A stretch of 64,000 nt of DNA from Crocodylus rhombifer (lineage: Eukaryota; Chordata; Crocodylia; Crocodylidae), in assembly GCA_038503035.1 (NCBI GenBank), contig JAVSML010001089.1, positions 117,650 to 181,649 on the forward strand. The letters run 5' to 3'. The position numbers were made by a program, and so were the translations under genes. The notes under the pieces were generated by a model that searched no databases, had not been told where the DNA came from, and saw nothing but the letters and a program-made list of their open reading frames with translations. Numbering within the stretch: position 1 is the stretch's first letter; each line of letters begins with the position of its first letter. This document shows positions 63,330 through 64,000 of this stretch, in pieces.

Positions 63330-64000
63330 GGGCGCAGAGAAGAGAAGGACATGACAACGTCTGGAAGAGCAGCGAGGCTTGGGGCATGCTAAAGGGGAGG
63401 TAGGAGGCATGCATAGACCTTAAGACTGGGGTGTATCAAGTCACCCCATACGGAACAGGGGATAGTTCGCCAAATACCGTGGATTAGGAGATAAAAGGCA
63501 GCCTCCCTAATTGAACCATTTACCAGCAAAGACGTGGCGGGCGAGGATAGAGGGTGCTGGATTGCCTAATTGACACGGTAGGGGGGCGCTACATGGATTA
63601 CGGCCACTCCTAGGCCCCACTCCGTGACAGTAGGGAAGAGAGGTGGGGTGTTGCCCTCTATGTGAAGGAACAGTACACCTCCCTACAAGGCGATGTTGGA
63701 CCCAAAGAAGAACAGCTTGAAACCCTCTGGGTCAAGCTCTGGGGGAGGCATGGCGAGAAGACCTGACTGTATGTGTATACTACAGGCTGCCTAATCAAGG
63801 GGAGGAACTTGATTTAGCATTCACCCATGAGCTAATGGAGGCCGCGCATGCATGGGACATGGTTGTCATCTCCTGGGAAGAGTGCTCGGCCAGCTCGGAT
63901 CAATCACAATCCTTCCTGACCAGCACCAAAGAGCTTTTTTTGACTCAGGAGGTGCACAGACCACTAGAGGCAATGCAGTTCTTGACCTGGTCTTGGCCAA

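Larger units (their letters stand above)
61996..63629. mobile_element. Solo LTR, 1634 bp, with 5-bp target duplication
   Basis: Begins TGTTGGGGCAACC and ends CCACTCCGTGACA, i.e. TG...CA with short TGT/ACA inverted ends. GTAGG stands on both sides (61991-61995 and 63630-63634), a perfect 5-bp target duplication. There is no second copy of the terminal sequence and no gag, protease, RT or integrase frame within, so it is a solo LTR left by LTR-LTR recombination. Strand is uncertain; a TATA-like box suggests +. It could come from a Ty3/Gypsy element or an endogenous retrovirus. Confidence 0.85.
61828..64000 (+). mobile_element. CR1 LINE split by an LTR insertion, continues beyond the window
   Basis: CR1 sequence occupies 61828-61995 and resumes at 63630-64000. 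The two parts join in the endonuclease between the W-D-S...R-K-D-W-V-G segment and the R-E-E-R-W-G-V-A-L-Y-V-K-E segment. It is 5' truncated near the start of the endonuclease domain. The interruption is the LTR at 61996-63629. Confidence 0.93.
61829..64000 (+). pseudogene. CR1 ORF2 endonuclease, interrupted and missing its metal-site motif
   Basis: Left part: LYTDARSMGNKQEE, DLVGITKTWWDSSHDW (catalytic Glu codon reads Lys: T-K-T-W-W in place of T-E-T-W-W). Right part: VALYVKEQYTS, LETLWVKLWG, a Y-R-L-P motif, then ...MVVISWEECSAS where the eight-residue G-D-L-N-Y-P-D-I block has been deleted between V-V-I and W-E-E (near 63868-63873). Two of the essential catalytic positions are therefore lost. 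It runs off the window end. Confidence 0.88.

Noticed and set aside
62285..63414. Minus-strand frames of 112-179 codons with repeated L-V-T-Q-P-T-P-L-like motifs
   Set aside because: The repeats come from translating the LTR tandem arrays; units are 39 and 41 bp alternately and change composition with frame, so no protein constraint is implied.
61996..63629. Pair of short LTRs (TRIM-like element) rather than a solo LTR
   Set aside because: The first and last ~150 bp share no sequence, so the 1634 bp is one LTR.

Overview
The window looks like non-genic nuclear DNA of an amniote, most likely a crocodilian or a related sauropsid. The evidence is several CR1 LINE copies of different ages, one ending in the ATTCTATG tail repeat typical of CR1; old MIR SINE fragments; several non-autonomous hAT elements with CAGGGGT or TAGGGC ends; a decayed Maverick/Polinton; and a long solo LTR. 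I found no host protein-coding exon, rRNA or functional tRNA gene. Almost every long reading frame is either a transposon protein remnant or a translation of GC-rich or repetitive DNA. The species assignment is inference.

Layout. 1-1071: 3' part of a CR1. 1072-15816: mostly anonymous DNA with short CR1, SINE/MIR and LINE scraps, including a non-CR1 LINE ORF2 tail at 10927-11375. 15817-24016: a transposon cluster with two opposite copies of one TIR element, a duplicated ~200-bp segment, and a nested block in which two hAT-type elements sit side by side inside an older TIR element. 24017-33596: anonymous DNA, a tRNA-like SINE head, a second large TIR element, CR1 debris split by a GC-rich hAT with a 40-bp minisatellite, and a 438-bp hAT with 8-bp target duplications. 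33597-36846: the longest CR1 (ORF1 esterase C-terminus, endonuclease, reverse transcriptase, 3' tail). 36867-38883: two more TIR elements and two CR1 3' ends.

38884-50857 is the most notable region. Long inverted repeats at 38884-39155 and 50478-50857 bracket decayed genes of a Maverick/Polinton: a DDE integrase on the + strand, then a small protein, a packaging-type ATPase and a protein-primed type-B DNA polymerase on the - strand. It has since received a TIR element, a 3-kb CR1 inside that TIR element, a hAT and two small palindromic MITEs, giving three levels of nesting.

50858-61827 holds an old LINE fragment, a 2-kb minus-strand CR1 with two internal deletions, a 189-bp hAT with 8-bp target duplications, a MIR, and long stretches where I recognise nothing. 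61828-64000 is a CR1 interrupted by a 1634-bp TG...CA solo LTR flanked by GTAGG on both sides. The LTR carries four sets of internal tandem repeats, one with alternating 39- and 41-bp units.

Nothing here forms a working operon or pathway. The interest is in the insertion history and in several TIR families that may not be catalogued.
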